This document shows, piece after piece, positions 8,698 through 17,144 of a stretch of 64,000 nt of DNA. The notes below the pieces were generated by a model. The model saw nothing but the letters and a program-made list of their open reading frames with translations, searched no databases and had not been told where the DNA came from. How positions within the stretch are numbered: position 1 is the first letter of the stretch; each line of letters opens with the position of its first letter. The stretch is from Zetaproteobacteria bacterium (GTDB lineage: Bacteria > Pseudomonadota > Alphaproteobacteria > Micavibrionales > Micavibrionaceae): contig NVXI01000003.1 of assembly GCA_002747015.1 (NCBI GenBank), forward strand, positions 19,053 through 83,052, written 5' to 3'. A program made the position numbers and the translations under genes.

Positions 8698-10083
8698 TTG
8701 GTACAAACAGCATTAAAACAAGAAACACCACATAATCCTGTATTTGATGGATTACCACGAGATTCGTTTAATAGTGGCGGTGTATCCGAAATAGATGGAG
8801 CGCAAGACAACGTCGTTTCCATAGCGCATATCCTGCGCGCAGAAGACAGCCTTGGTCACGCCATCATTCAGCCGGAAGATATAAAAGACGCACATATAGG
8901 GCATACAGATAATGTCATTAAACTTTTATTTAAAGACATAGAAGAACACAGTGTTAAGTACACAATAATAGAGCAATCCGACGGACCATCAGACGCAGAC
9001 CATACAATCGGCAGTGGATGGCAAAAACGAGGCATGCAAGATCCGGACGCGCATGAAGGCAAAAAAATACAGAAACGCACCACCGCCGACCTGAGACTCA
9101 TAAACCAACAAACAGAACAACAATCCATAACCCGCCAACTGGCAACGCTTGATAAACTGATTGCCGAATCCAGTAAAAAAATAGCAGCATTAGATGAGCA
9201 TATAAAAGAAATAAACGAAGTTCAGGATATACTGGAAAGTGGCGAAGATATTGATGGATCATCACCAGAAGCCAAAAGCACACGCAGAAAAATCAACAAA
9301 GTCCTGTCAAAGCACGGAAAAACGATAGACGACTATAAAGATAAAAATGGTAAAATTGACCGTGAAAAATTGAACGATGACCTTGAGCGCATGGAGCAAG
9401 AAACCGTAGTAAAACGGGCAAACGAGCAAGAGAACAAAGCCGCCCTCGAGGAGAAAAGAGACGACGTCCTAGAAAAGAAAGGAGAAACCCTAGAAAAGGA
9501 AGGAAAAGTCGAGGTAAACACAAAAGAAATCGAGACGAACACGCAGAAAACAGATACGGACAAAAAAGAAATCAATGCAGATAATCGCGCAGATGCCGAA
9601 CATGCCATAGAGGCAGGAGACACTGAGGCAATAGAAAAATATGCACAAGACCCAACAAATAGCCACGCCCGTCCAGCGAACCTTTTACAAGAAGAAGAAA
9701 AGCTGGCACTTGCCCAAGAACACATAACCGCAAATAACGAGGCACCGGATGAGGGAATGGGTCTGCTGGCCTTTTTCGGATTTGGCGATACACCGGAAGA
9801 AAAACCAACACTTGCCGCAAATGAACAAAACAGCGAAACAACAGCAAATGAAACACAAACACTGGTCAACACAACACCCGAAGAAACACCCCAGCGTTCA
9901 ACAGGGTCATTTGCCGCATTAGGCGATGCGAAGGATGCCATTGCAGCCAGAATTTCATCAGCATTCTCACAAGCAAGCGATCCAACAACAGCCCAAAATG
10001 CAGAGGCTATCGCAACGGCAGAGATTGAAGAAGAATACGCACAACAAAACAATGCGCCACAACAACACGCAATGACTATATAA
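8698..10083 (+). CDS. Hydrophilic coiled-coil protein of unknown function
   Basis: 461 residues with no signal peptide and no membrane segment. The first 150 residues look folded. Residues about 135-210 and 225-300 are highly charged and probably coiled coil. The rest is Glu/Thr/Ala/Asn-rich low complexity with one hydrophobic patch, GMGLLAFFGFG, near residue 350. It starts with TTG; a GGAG at 8679-8682 is about 15 bases upstream, which is long. A minus-strand frame of 259 codons overlaps the 3' half, but it is Ser/Cys/Phe-rich shadow sequence without a ribosome binding site. I recognise no family. The composition would fit a structural or scaffold protein, or a secreted effector, but nothing here decides it. 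Confidence 0.65.
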   Translation: MVQTALKQETPHNPVFDGLPRDSFNSGGVSEIDGAQDNVVSIAHILRAEDSLGHAIIQPEDIKDAHIGHTDNVIKLLFKDIEEHSVKYTIIEQSDGPSDADHTIGSGWQKRGMQDPDAHEGKKIQKRTTADLRLINQQTEQQSITRQLATLDKLIAESSKKIAALDEHIKEINEVQDILESGEDIDGSSPEAKSTRRKINKVLSKHGKTIDDYKDKNGKIDREKLNDDLERMEQETVVKRANEQENKAALEEKRDDVLEKKGETLEKEGKVEVNTKEIETNTQKTDTDKKEINADNRADAEHAIEAGDTEAIEKYAQDPTNSHARPANLLQEEEKLALAQEHITANNEAPDEGMGLLAFFGFGDTPEEKPTLAANEQNSETTANETQTLVNTTPEETPQRSTGSFAALGDAKDAIAARISSAFSQASDPTTAQNAEAIATAEIEEEYAQQNNAPQQHAMTI

Positions 10084-10392
10084 TAGAATTCCATGTTCTC
10101 CAGCATCACCACGCTGATTACACTTGCACCAAAGGTGAGTGAAATCGTGAGTCTTTCTATAGTAGCATGGGGTTACAGGAAAAATCTTTGGCTATTATTT
10201 CCCCCGAAAATAGAATTTCATCTCACGTTCCATCGTATATCTCCAATAATTTGGATCAGGTACAATTCGATGCAGCATAGACAACAATAGACGGAATATT
10301 GTTATTTAGTTTAACGGAGAAAAACCGCAAGCAATCTGTGCCACAAAAATCAGCTTTTGTGCCATCTCATTAATTTGAATGATTATAAAAAA
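10084..10392. other. Non-coding gap
   Basis: No gene with a convincing start is seen between the coiled-coil gene and tRNA-Asn. The only structure noted is a 7-bp hairpin CACAAAA-N6-TTTTGTG at 10342-10361, without a T tract on either side. Confidence 0.4.
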
Positions 10393-10467
10393 TGGCTCCC
10401 CAGGAAGGATTCGAACCTCCGACAAAGTGATTAACAGTCACCTACTCTACCGCTGAGTTACTGGGGA
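10393..10467 (-). tRNA. tRNA-Asn (anticodon GTT), CCA encoded
   Basis: On the minus strand a complete cloverleaf folds. The acceptor arm TCCCCAG (5' end at 10467) pairs with CTGGGGA. The D arm has AGCGGTAGAG, the anticodon loop is CTGTTAA with anticodon GTT, and the T arm holds GGTTCGAATCC. The discriminator G is followed by an encoded CCA at 10395-10393. Confidence 0.97.
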
Positions 10468-10484
10468 ACACGCATTGAGGGGTT

Positions 10485-10513
10485 TTTATGCCCTGATGCA
10501 CGAGACTTGTCAA
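10485..10513 (-). promoter_or_regulatory. Promoter of tRNA-Asn
   Basis: On the minus strand a perfect -35 TTGACA (10513-10508) is separated by 17 bases from CATAAA (10490-10485), about 18 bases before the tRNA 5' end. Confidence 0.75.
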
Positions 10514-10555
10514 GCAAGAACTTACCTTAATAAAAAATGATGATGGATCAGATTA

Positions 10556-11437
10556 CTACAGACCATTATCAGCAAGATCTTGAGGGTGTGCAACCGTATC
10601 ATCGGCAGCAGCCACCCCAGAAGAAGAGCCACCAGCAGCCAAATCATCGCGTGCCTTACGCTTAGTCTCCAAAATCTCTAACACTTGATCCTGGTCGAGC
10701 TTATAATCCCCTGACGAAAACTGATGCTCAAGATGGTAGGCAACATTTCTAATGAAGTCATCCTCATCCAAATCTTTATTATCTTCGCTTGTGGGGGAGT
10801 AATGCCTCACCCGATCATTGATATAGAAAAGAATATCACCTGGACTTGTATTAATGCCATCCTCCTGAGCCACAGCAAGCGCCAACACAACCTTCGCCTG
10901 AGGGTTTTCAAAGCTATTGCTCACATTTGTTGCCATATTTATAACTTTTTGCTCATACTCTGTATTAGAAGATCTATTGCCTGACCTCACGCTAAGTGCC
11001 TCATTCGGGTCTCTTACAACCAAAATAACAACCTGAGGAGCCGAGGATTTCTTAGCGACACTCGCACCAACTTCATACATGGATTGCGTAATCGGTTTAC
11101 CACTTGGAAAGTGAGAGGCAAAATTCACCTTTACATTCTTTTTAACCTCTTCATTATACCCATGGTCGAGATAAAATTGAGCAGATTCAGTATTGGCAAT
11201 CCTTTCCTTTGTTTCTTCACGCAGGCGATCAATTTCCTCACTCAGGCGAGCATTCCCCTCACGCAGGCGAGCCGTCGCTTTTTCATTCTCTTCAATAGAA
11301 TTAACCAACTCTGTTGTTCTCTTACCCGGAACCCAGTTATCCTCAGACGATTGCGCGGAAACATCCACGGCGCTGGTGCTTGCAACAACCACAGCTGCGC
11401 CCGCTAAAACTTTTGTGAGTGATCCCTTGATAGACAT
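10556..11437 (-). CDS. Exported protein of unknown function with coiled coil
   Basis: 293 residues. The N terminus is a signal peptide (basic MSIKGSLTK, then an Ala/Val-rich core, cleavage near VSA-QS). Residues about 45-85 form a strongly predicted coiled coil (ENEKATARLREGNARLSEE). Residues about 95-220 look like a globular domain with alternating hydrophobic strands (APQVVILVVRDPNEA, KVVLALAV). The C terminus is an Ala/Gly/Ser tail. There are no cysteines in the mature part. It is likely periplasmic. I do not recognise the family. It lies just downstream, on the same strand, of another exported orphan at 11540, with about 100 bases between them. Confidence 0.75.
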   Translation of the reverse strand: MSIKGSLTKVLAGAAVVVASTSAVDVSAQSSEDNWVPGKRTTELVNSIEENEKATARLREGNARLSEEIDRLREETKERIANTESAQFYLDHGYNEEVKKNVKVNFASHFPSGKPITQSMYEVGASVAKKSSAPQVVILVVRDPNEALSVRSGNRSSNTEYEQKVINMATNVSNSFENPQAKVVLALAVAQEDGINTSPGDILFYINDRVRHYSPTSEDNKDLDEDDFIRNVAYHLEHQFSSGDYKLDQDQVLEILETKRKARDDLAAGGSSSGVAAADDTVAHPQDLADNGL

Positions 11438-11539
11438 AAATTATTCCCCTTTAAAACTAAATACACTTATACGTGTGCGACCATAACAGCCCTTTTCCGT
11501 AGTTTATAACGGAATATGTCTATATATGCAAATTTAATG

Positions 11540-12184
11540 CTATAAATAGCAACCGTAGGAAATATGTGAGGCGGCCTGAACGACATCCTTATAGTCCTGT
11601 GTCCGCGAATTTTTATACAATGTCGCAATATAATAGAGTGTAGCATCAGGAATAACCCCATAGCGCGTCCACTCCATATCAGGGCTATTATGTTGGTATT
11701 TATTCATCAGAGTTTCAGGCTTTACTCTCCTTTTAATCCCCCGTAAGGTTTCCAATAAAATATCGTTAAATTCTACACAAGCACTGTGCTTAAGCGTCAA
11801 ATCCCGCTCCTTCTTCTTATTCTTATGCGGCTTTGAATTTCTAATGCAGGTCGAATATTCCTTCATATTATCAAGCGTCGCCTTTTCCACTCCATCACGG
11901 CGAATACGCGCATAAGCGGCATCAGACAAGGGCGCGAGCATCTTAATCTGGAGCAAATCTCCGGATGGCTTCCCAGCCTTATAATTATTAAGAAAAAGTA
12001 CAAACATACCTGCCTTTTTCTCACATCCTCTTTTATCATCAGAAAAAAGCGTTTCCTCCAAAGTGGCTTTCTTCCCCGCAGCTGCCTGCGAAGCAACAGA
12101 AAATGGAAGAAGGAATGTCAATGCGATGCATGCTAAAAAGCCAAGGCGCACAATAGAGTAAATATTTATATTAAAATTACACAT
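11540..12184 (-). CDS. Exported protein of unknown function
   Basis: 214 residues. There is a hydrophobic N terminus (IVRLGFLACIALTFLLPFSVA) and a likely cleavage site before QAAAGKK. The mature part is basic and helical with four cysteines (RGCEKK, YSTCIRN, HSACVEF and the C-terminal YGCYL), which may form two disulfides in the periplasm. No family is recognised. The reading frame is full length with an ATG. It probably lies in one transcript with the exported orphan downstream and cysQ-ugd upstream, all on the minus strand, although no promoter was identified. Confidence 0.7.
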   Translation of the reverse strand: MCNFNINIYSIVRLGFLACIALTFLLPFSVASQAAAGKKATLEETLFSDDKRGCEKKAGMFVLFLNNYKAGKPSGDLLQIKMLAPLSDAAYARIRRDGVEKATLDNMKEYSTCIRNSKPHKNKKKERDLTLKHSACVEFNDILLETLRGIKRRVKPETLMNKYQHNSPDMEWTRYGVIPDATLYYIATLYKNSRTQDYKDVVQAASHISYGCYL

Positions 12185-12235
12185 TCTGAATTATACACAT
12201 ACCAGCGAATAAAGGACAAGTTTTGAATCTTATTT

Positions 12236-13081
12236 TTATGATAGCTCAGCATATAGAAAAAACTCACCCGATGCCGCCACAAACTCTGGATTCAACAAAC
12301 GCGGATCATCACCACCATATTTTAAGGGATTACCTTGCATATCTTTAATATCCCCACCTGCAGCACGCAATATCGCATGTCCAGCAGCGGTATCCCATTC
12401 GCACGTCGAACCAAAACGCGGATAAAGGTCAGCCTTACCATTCGCAATGACACAAATTTTGATTGAACTGGAACGGCGCACAATTTTTTTGACCTTAAAT
12501 TTTCCCAACATAACGTCTTGAGAGTCGCCATCGCCATGATAACCACTAGACATTACAACGAGGCCGTTTTTCGGCATATTTCTGGTACGCATCTCTTTTT
12601 CAGTATCACTATCTTCGAAATATCGCACAGCCCTCGCGGAACCATCTTCTTCGAAATGACCCGCATATAATTCACCACTTTCCGGCGCATAGATAACCCC
12701 CAGCACCGGATCGCCCTTGTAAATAAGGGCAATATTAACAGTAAAATCAGGGTTACCCGCAGCAAAAGCACGCGTCCCGTCCAACGGATCTACCAGCCAG
12801 AAAAAATCATGCACAGAGAAGTCAATACGTGCGCCCGCTGCAAAAGATTCTTCGCCAATGACTGGAATATCAGGCAGAATTTCAAGAAGTTTCTTTTCAA
12901 TTAAACGCTCAGCCTCTTGATCGGCCTGCGTAACGATTGAGCCATCCCCTTTGGTCTCAACCCCCATATCCTTTACACCATCAAAATACTCGAGAATAAG
13001 CTCCCCCGCTTCGACAGCGATACGACGAACCATATTACAAAGCGCACCACGATACGACAAAATCTTCGGCGTATCTCCCAT
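12236..13081 (-). CDS. cysQ: 3'(2'),5'-bisphosphate nucleotidase (CysQ)
   Basis: 281 residues of the inositol-monophosphatase superfamily. The metal-binding motifs are present: GEES at 76-79, DPLDGTRAF at 98-106 and WDTAAGHAI near 227. CysQ removes the 3' phosphate of PAP and PAPS, recycling by-products of sulfate activation and sulfotransfer. It is a peripheral cytoplasmic enzyme that needs Mg2+ and is inhibited by Li+ in known members. The gene starts only three bases after the ugd stop, so the two are almost certainly cotranscribed. An inositol monophosphatase activity cannot be excluded from sequence alone, but the overall pattern fits CysQ. Confidence 0.88.
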   Translation of the reverse strand: MGDTPKILSYRGALCNMVRRIAVEAGELILEYFDGVKDMGVETKGDGSIVTQADQEAERLIEKKLLEILPDIPVIGEESFAAGARIDFSVHDFFWLVDPLDGTRAFAAGNPDFTVNIALIYKGDPVLGVIYAPESGELYAGHFEEDGSARAVRYFEDSDTEKEMRTRNMPKNGLVVMSSGYHGDGDSQDVMLGKFKVKKIVRRSSSIKICVIANGKADLYPRFGSTCEWDTAAGHAILRAAGGDIKDMQGNPLKYGGDDPRLLNPEFVAASGEFFLYAELS

Positions 13082-13084
13082 GTA

Positions 13085-14413
13085 TTATGCGTCGCTTCCC
13101 GAATCAAGATGGGAACGCCCGATAGAAATATAAGTAAATCCCTTCCCTTGCATTTCATCCGCCTTATAAATATTACGCAAATCAACAACGACATTACCTG
13201 ACATTGTATCACGCATACGATCCAGATCAAGCGCGCGAAATTCATTCCATTCCGTTACAATTGCAACGACCTCAACATCCGCAACCGCAGCATAAGCATC
13301 ATCACACCATGTCACATCACCCATCATATCTTTTGCAGCTTCCATGGCTTCTGGATCATACACCAGAACCTGTGCGCCGGCTTGCTGAAGCACCGGAATA
13401 ATCGTTAAGGCAGGCGCATCGCGCATATCGTCTGTATTGGGCTTAAATGCCACACCCAAAATTCCGATTTTCTTTCCACGCACATCGCCACCGCATGCCT
13501 CTATGATTTTATCAGCCATACGTGCTTTACGATCTTCATTCACAGAGATTACCGCCTCGACAATACGCTGAGGCGCACCATATTTCTGCCCTGCGCGCGT
13601 CAGAGCCAAAGTATCCTTAGGGAAACAAGAGCCGCCATACCCCGGTCCTGCATTCAAGAATTTTGCGCCAATGCGTGCATCAAGCCCAATCCCCTTCGCA
13701 ACATGCTGTACATCCGCGCCAACTTGTTCACACAAATCCGCGATCTCGTTAATAAAAGTAATTTTGGTTGCCAAAAACGCGTTTGCCGCATATTTGATAA
13801 TTTCCGCCGTTTCACGCTTCGTAAAAAGAATCGGTGTCTCATTCAGATAGAGCGGACGATAAACTTCGCGCATGACCTCTTGCGCGCGCTCAGAACATGT
13901 GCCGACAACAACACGATCAGGGCGCATAAAATCATCAATAGCCGCCCCTTCACGTAAAAACTCAGGATTAGAAGCAACATCAAAATCTGCCGAAGGAGCT
14001 TCTTCACGCATAATGCGCTCAACCTCTGCGCCTGTACCAACGGGGACTGTCGATTTATTAACAACAACCGTATAGCCTTCTAAATTCTGCGCTATTTCTC
14101 GCGCTGCACCATGTACATAAGATAAATCCGCATCACGGCAATAGCGTCTAGAAGGCGTTCCCACCGCGATAAATACAGCTTCTGCCCCTTTCACTGCCTC
14201 TGTTATATCCGTTGTGAACTGGATACGACCAGCATCAATTTGACGGTTCAAAAGCTCTTTCAGACCTGGCTCAAAAATAGGGATTTCACCATTTTTCAAT
14301 CGCTCAATCTTACCCTCATCTTTATCAACACAGATAACCGTATGGCCAAATTCGGCAAAACATACCCCAGAGACCAAACCAACATAACCAGTTCCAACCA
14401 TTCCAATACGCAT
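13085..14413 (-). CDS. ugd: UDP-glucose 6-dehydrogenase
   Basis: 442 residues. The N-terminal Rossmann fold begins MRIGMVGTGYVGLVSG, and the catalytic cysteine lies in GPGYGGSCFPKD near residue 260. The C-terminal UDP-binding domain follows (GVAFKPNTDDMRDAP). The enzyme oxidises UDP-glucose to UDP-glucuronate with two NAD+, giving precursors for capsule, exopolysaccharide or LPS sugars. An AAGGTAGCTCT stretch precedes the ATG. It is the first gene of the ugd-cysQ pair and fits the surface-glycan theme of this part of the window. Confidence 0.95.
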   Translation of the reverse strand: MRIGMVGTGYVGLVSGVCFAEFGHTVICVDKDEGKIERLKNGEIPIFEPGLKELLNRQIDAGRIQFTTDITEAVKGAEAVFIAVGTPSRRYCRDADLSYVHGAAREIAQNLEGYTVVVNKSTVPVGTGAEVERIMREEAPSADFDVASNPEFLREGAAIDDFMRPDRVVVGTCSERAQEVMREVYRPLYLNETPILFTKRETAEIIKYAANAFLATKITFINEIADLCEQVGADVQHVAKGIGLDARIGAKFLNAGPGYGGSCFPKDTLALTRAGQKYGAPQRIVEAVISVNEDRKARMADKIIEACGGDVRGKKIGILGVAFKPNTDDMRDAPALTIIPVLQQAGAQVLVYDPEAMEAAKDMMGDVTWCDDAYAAVADVEVVAIVTEWNEFRALDLDRMRDTMSGNVVVDLRNIYKADEMQGKGFTYISIGRSHLDSGSDA

Positions 14414-14570
14414 AGAGCTACCTTTTCTTTAATTTGTGTGTACCCGATAATATGCCAGAACCTAAACGATTTATAACCTTAATAAAAGTCAAAAAACCAT
14501 TTCAAAACATTCCCATTCAATAAAACAGCACCAAGGCTAGTTTCAGGTTATAGGAATACATTAGAAACCA

Positions 14571-14600
14571 TTGGCAATCGCTTTATTTTTCTCATACTAT
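14571..14600 (+). promoter_or_regulatory. Promoter of the SapC-family gene
   Basis: TTGGCA (14571-14576), an 18-base spacer and TACTAT (14595-14600) lie about 49 bases before the start codon, in the divergent gap with ugd. Confidence 0.5.
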
Positions 14601-14648
14601 CGTCGGATCATAATGACATGCTAAAATAATTTATATATGAGGATTCCG

Positions 14649-15449
14649 ATGGCTAAGAATACAGAAGCAGCAAAAAAAGAAAAAAGCACAAAAAATGGCG
14701 TTTTGAAAGAAACACCCCAATTGCCTCTTTTCTACAAAAATCCGACACCACTTGATGCGAAAAAGCACAAAAGCCTCTCTTTGAAAAAGGGTTTTGGTTT
14801 CTCATTCACAAAAAATATTAACGCCGTTCCAGTGAATATGATAGAAATGCCCCAAATTTGCCACTTCTACCCCATCGCATTCAGCCCTGATGAAAACGCA
14901 ACGCCTGTTGCCATTTTAGGATTGCGCGATAATGAAAACCTATTTTTAGATGCACAAGATAACTGGGATATAAACGCTTATATCCCTGCCTATATCCGTC
15001 GCTACCCTTTCATTTTCTCTGAAATACCTGATAGTGACCAACTAACACTATGTATCGACCACACGAAGGACATCACAGAAGAAAGCAAAGAACGCCCACT
15101 TTTTAACGCAGAAGGCGCACCAAGTGACCTTGCAAAAAACGCTCTTGAATTTTGTAAATCATATCACGCCGCTGCAGGACAAACACTGGAGTTCAGCAAA
15201 GCCATCGCAGAAAATGGTCTTTTAATTGAACGGGAAGCCCAAATTAACATTGCGGGAAATCGCCGTATTAACTTTTCCGGCTTTAGAATTATAGATGAGA
15301 AGAAACTTTCCGAACTTGACGATAAGATCTTTATCGAATGGAGAGCGAAAGGCTGGCTTCCATTCCTATATGCTCACCTTTTCTCTGGCGCACAATGGCA
15401 ACGTTTAACACGCTTGCTAAATCAACGTCTTGAAAAAGAAGCCGCATAA
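14649..15449 (+). CDS. SapC-family protein
   Basis: 266 residues. After a Lys-rich N terminus the sequence follows the SapC family (Pfam SapC, first noted beside the Campylobacter S-layer gene): NAVPVNMIEMPQICHFYPIAF, then PVAILGLRDNENLFLD, WDINAYIPAYIRRYPFIFSE and near the end RRINFSGFRIIDEKKLSEL. The family is common in alphaproteobacteria and its biochemical role is not established. No signal peptide is seen, so it is probably cytoplasmic. Start: ATG codons at 14637 and 14649 are both open, but GAGGA at 14639-14643 sits about five bases before the second. A terminator-like hairpin follows the gene. Confidence 0.85.
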   Translation: MAKNTEAAKKEKSTKNGVLKETPQLPLFYKNPTPLDAKKHKSLSLKKGFGFSFTKNINAVPVNMIEMPQICHFYPIAFSPDENATPVAILGLRDNENLFLDAQDNWDINAYIPAYIRRYPFIFSEIPDSDQLTLCIDHTKDITEESKERPLFNAEGAPSDLAKNALEFCKSYHAAAGQTLEFSKAIAENGLLIEREAQINIAGNRRINFSGFRIIDEKKLSELDDKIFIEWRAKGWLPFLYAHLFSGAQWQRLTRLLNQRLEKEAA

Positions 15450-15571
15450 TTTCGTAGCAAAGTATATTCAAATAAGAATTCGCCTTGCATTAACAATTTG
15501 ATACGAATTGTGGATAGATGCCCACTTGCACTTAATGACACTTGAATTCAATAATATGCTCATGATATTTT

Positions 15572-15623
15572 AGATTCATAGATTTACTTCGATTCAGATT
15601 ATAGATCTATGAAATCTTTTTTT
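15572..15623 (+). terminator. Terminator-like hairpin after the SapC-family gene
   Basis: Arms AGATTCATAGAT (15572-15583) and ATCTATGAAATCT (15605-15617) pair with one bulge and are followed by seven Ts. It ends only 26 bases before the next start codon, so it could also act as an attenuator for the downstream gene. Confidence 0.55.
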
Positions 15624-15649
15624 CACTTCAATGAGCAGACGAGGAAAAC

Positions 15650-16249
15650 ATGGCAAAAGTAGGCGCGCAAAGAGCAGCTATTCTGACTGGAAAATCAAAA
15701 TCAACGATACAGCGCGCCATGAACGGCGGAAAGCTGTCTTTTGAATTGGATCAGAATAAACGCCGCGTTATAGATGTATCGGAACTGGAACGTGTTTTTG
15801 GCATAAAACAACAAACGCCAGATGCCCCCGCACAAATAGAAACAAGAGAAATCACGGATGCTGTTGAAAAAGAACGCATGAAAATGCAAATTAGAATGCT
15901 GGAACAACAACTTATGGTCTCCGATGAGCGATTGACAGACTTAACAGATCAACGTGATAAATGGGAAAAACAAGCTTCCCAAATCCTTATCACCAGCCAA
16001 TATTCACAAAAACAAGCAGAAGAATTGCGCGCACAAATAAAAGAGCGCGAAGACAGAGTCCGTCAACGGCGTTTACAAAATGCACAAGTTCAAAAGGCAC
16101 AATCAAGAAACAGCACGAAGACAGCCAAGCCAATGGGCGCTGGTGCTAAAAAACTTGACGAAAAAATGAAAAAACTCAAAGCCGAGAATGAAAATACTGC
16201 TGATTATTCCAATTCTGTCTTTAGATTTTGGAAAAGAGCAAAAAGCTAA
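15650..16249 (+). CDS. HTH plus coiled-coil protein, putative DNA-binding
   Basis: 199 residues. Residues 1-50 resemble an excisionase/MerR-like helix-turn-helix: AAILTGKSKSTIQRAMNGGKLSF followed by a short wing and VIDVSELERVFG. Residues about 65-140 are a long coiled coil (MQIRMLEQQLMVSDERLTDL and onward). The tail is Lys-rich. Similar arrangements occur in small plasmid- or phage-borne DNA-binding proteins, so the gene could derive from a mobile element, but no other mobile gene is near. GAGGA sits 7-8 bases before the ATG. The target and function are unknown. Confidence 0.75.
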   Translation: MAKVGAQRAAILTGKSKSTIQRAMNGGKLSFELDQNKRRVIDVSELERVFGIKQQTPDAPAQIETREITDAVEKERMKMQIRMLEQQLMVSDERLTDLTDQRDKWEKQASQILITSQYSQKQAEELRAQIKEREDRVRQRRLQNAQVQKAQSRNSTKTAKPMGAGAKKLDEKMKKLKAENENTADYSNSVFRFWKRAKS

Positions 16250-16295
16250 ACCCCACCCCCTCCCTAATGGCATTATTTAAGAAAACTTCATCTGG

Positions 16296-16301
16296 TATAA
16301 T
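16296..16301 (+). promoter_or_regulatory. Possible -10 box before the Cys-module gene
   Basis: A perfect TATAAT lies about 50 bases before the start codon at 16350. The matching -35 region is poor. Confidence 0.35.
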
Positions 16302-16349
16302 ACCCTCATTCAATGCTATGATGGCGTGAATATAATATGAGGAAATAAT

Positions 16350-17132
16350 ATGCGCGCTTTTGTTTTGACAGCTCTGACCTTCTCTTTTATCCTGCTACAT
16401 GCACAGCCATCGTATGCACAGACAGCCTCTACATCACAAGAAATGTCAGGAAATGATGCATCGTCGTCACAAGGAAATATTTTCGACGACGCAACCGATG
16501 AACAAATTCAAGAAGCACAACAATTTTATAAATATTGCACAAATAATGACACAATCAGCACACAAAAAGACTGCAAATGTGCAACTGTATCCTATCTTAA
16601 TGCCCGCCTAGAACTTGGCCCTGATGTAACAACCAAACAAATTATGGCACATAACGTTAATACATGCCTGAAAGATGCTGCACGCAGCAAGATTGATAAA
16701 ACCAGAGCCACCCGCGATCTTTCCTATATAACAGACAGACAATTATCCGAAGCTGAGGAAGTTTTCCAACACTGTAAGGCAAGACGTGCATTAAGCAGTC
16801 AGTTCGATTGTGAATGTTTTGCCGCCAGATTTCTAGATGAACGTCTTGACATAGGCCCCATTGCAAATTGGGATATCATATTCCTACGCTTCAGAAGCGA
16901 ATGTAGGAATGTTGTTGAAACAACGGGATATGCATACTCACGCTGCATGTCGAACTTTGGCGTCAAGAGTGCCATAAATATGGAACCCAAAGAATTTTGC
17001 GAATGTTATGCCAGAAAATGGGCAGATCTTTTTAGCAGTTTTCCAGGTAAAATTACGACAGATTCAAAACGTACGATGAAATCAAGGGCGCGGGGACATT
17101 GCCGCGATGTAGGGCGCGCACGGGGCGGATAA
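16350..17132 (+). CDS. Exported protein with three four-cysteine modules
   Basis: 260 residues. There is a signal peptide (MRAFVLTALTFSFILLHAQP, cleavage near SYA-QT). The mature part contains three related modules. Each has a first Cys, then a Cys-x-Cys pair (DCKC, DCEC, FCEC), a conserved aromatic/helical stretch (YLNARLELGP, FLDERLDIGP, ARKWADLF) and a fourth Cys about 30-35 residues later. Modules 1 and 2 are clearly duplicated (ATDEQIQEAQQFYKYC, ITDRQLSEAEEVFQHC); module 3 is degenerate. Twelve cysteines in all suggest disulfides in the periplasm or outside the cell. No family is recognised. GAGGAAAT precedes the ATG. The gene faces the acyl-CoA dehydrogenase. Confidence 0.8.
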   Translation: MRAFVLTALTFSFILLHAQPSYAQTASTSQEMSGNDASSSQGNIFDDATDEQIQEAQQFYKYCTNNDTISTQKDCKCATVSYLNARLELGPDVTTKQIMAHNVNTCLKDAARSKIDKTRATRDLSYITDRQLSEAEEVFQHCKARRALSSQFDCECFAARFLDERLDIGPIANWDIIFLRFRSECRNVVETTGYAYSRCMSNFGVKSAINMEPKEFCECYARKWADLFSSFPGKITTDSKRTMKSRARGHCRDVGRARGG

Positions 17133-17144
17133 CACTTCCTCTGC

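Noticed and set aside
9320..9370. EF-hand calcium site (YKDKNGKIDREK) in the coiled-coil protein
   Set aside because: The first Asp and the final Glu of the loop are missing, and no second hand is present.
9333..10112. 259-codon minus-strand frame opposite the coiled-coil gene
   Set aside because: Ser/Cys/Phe-rich composition, no ribosome binding site, and the plus frame has a plausible start and hydrophilic coiled-coil product; it is a shadow frame.
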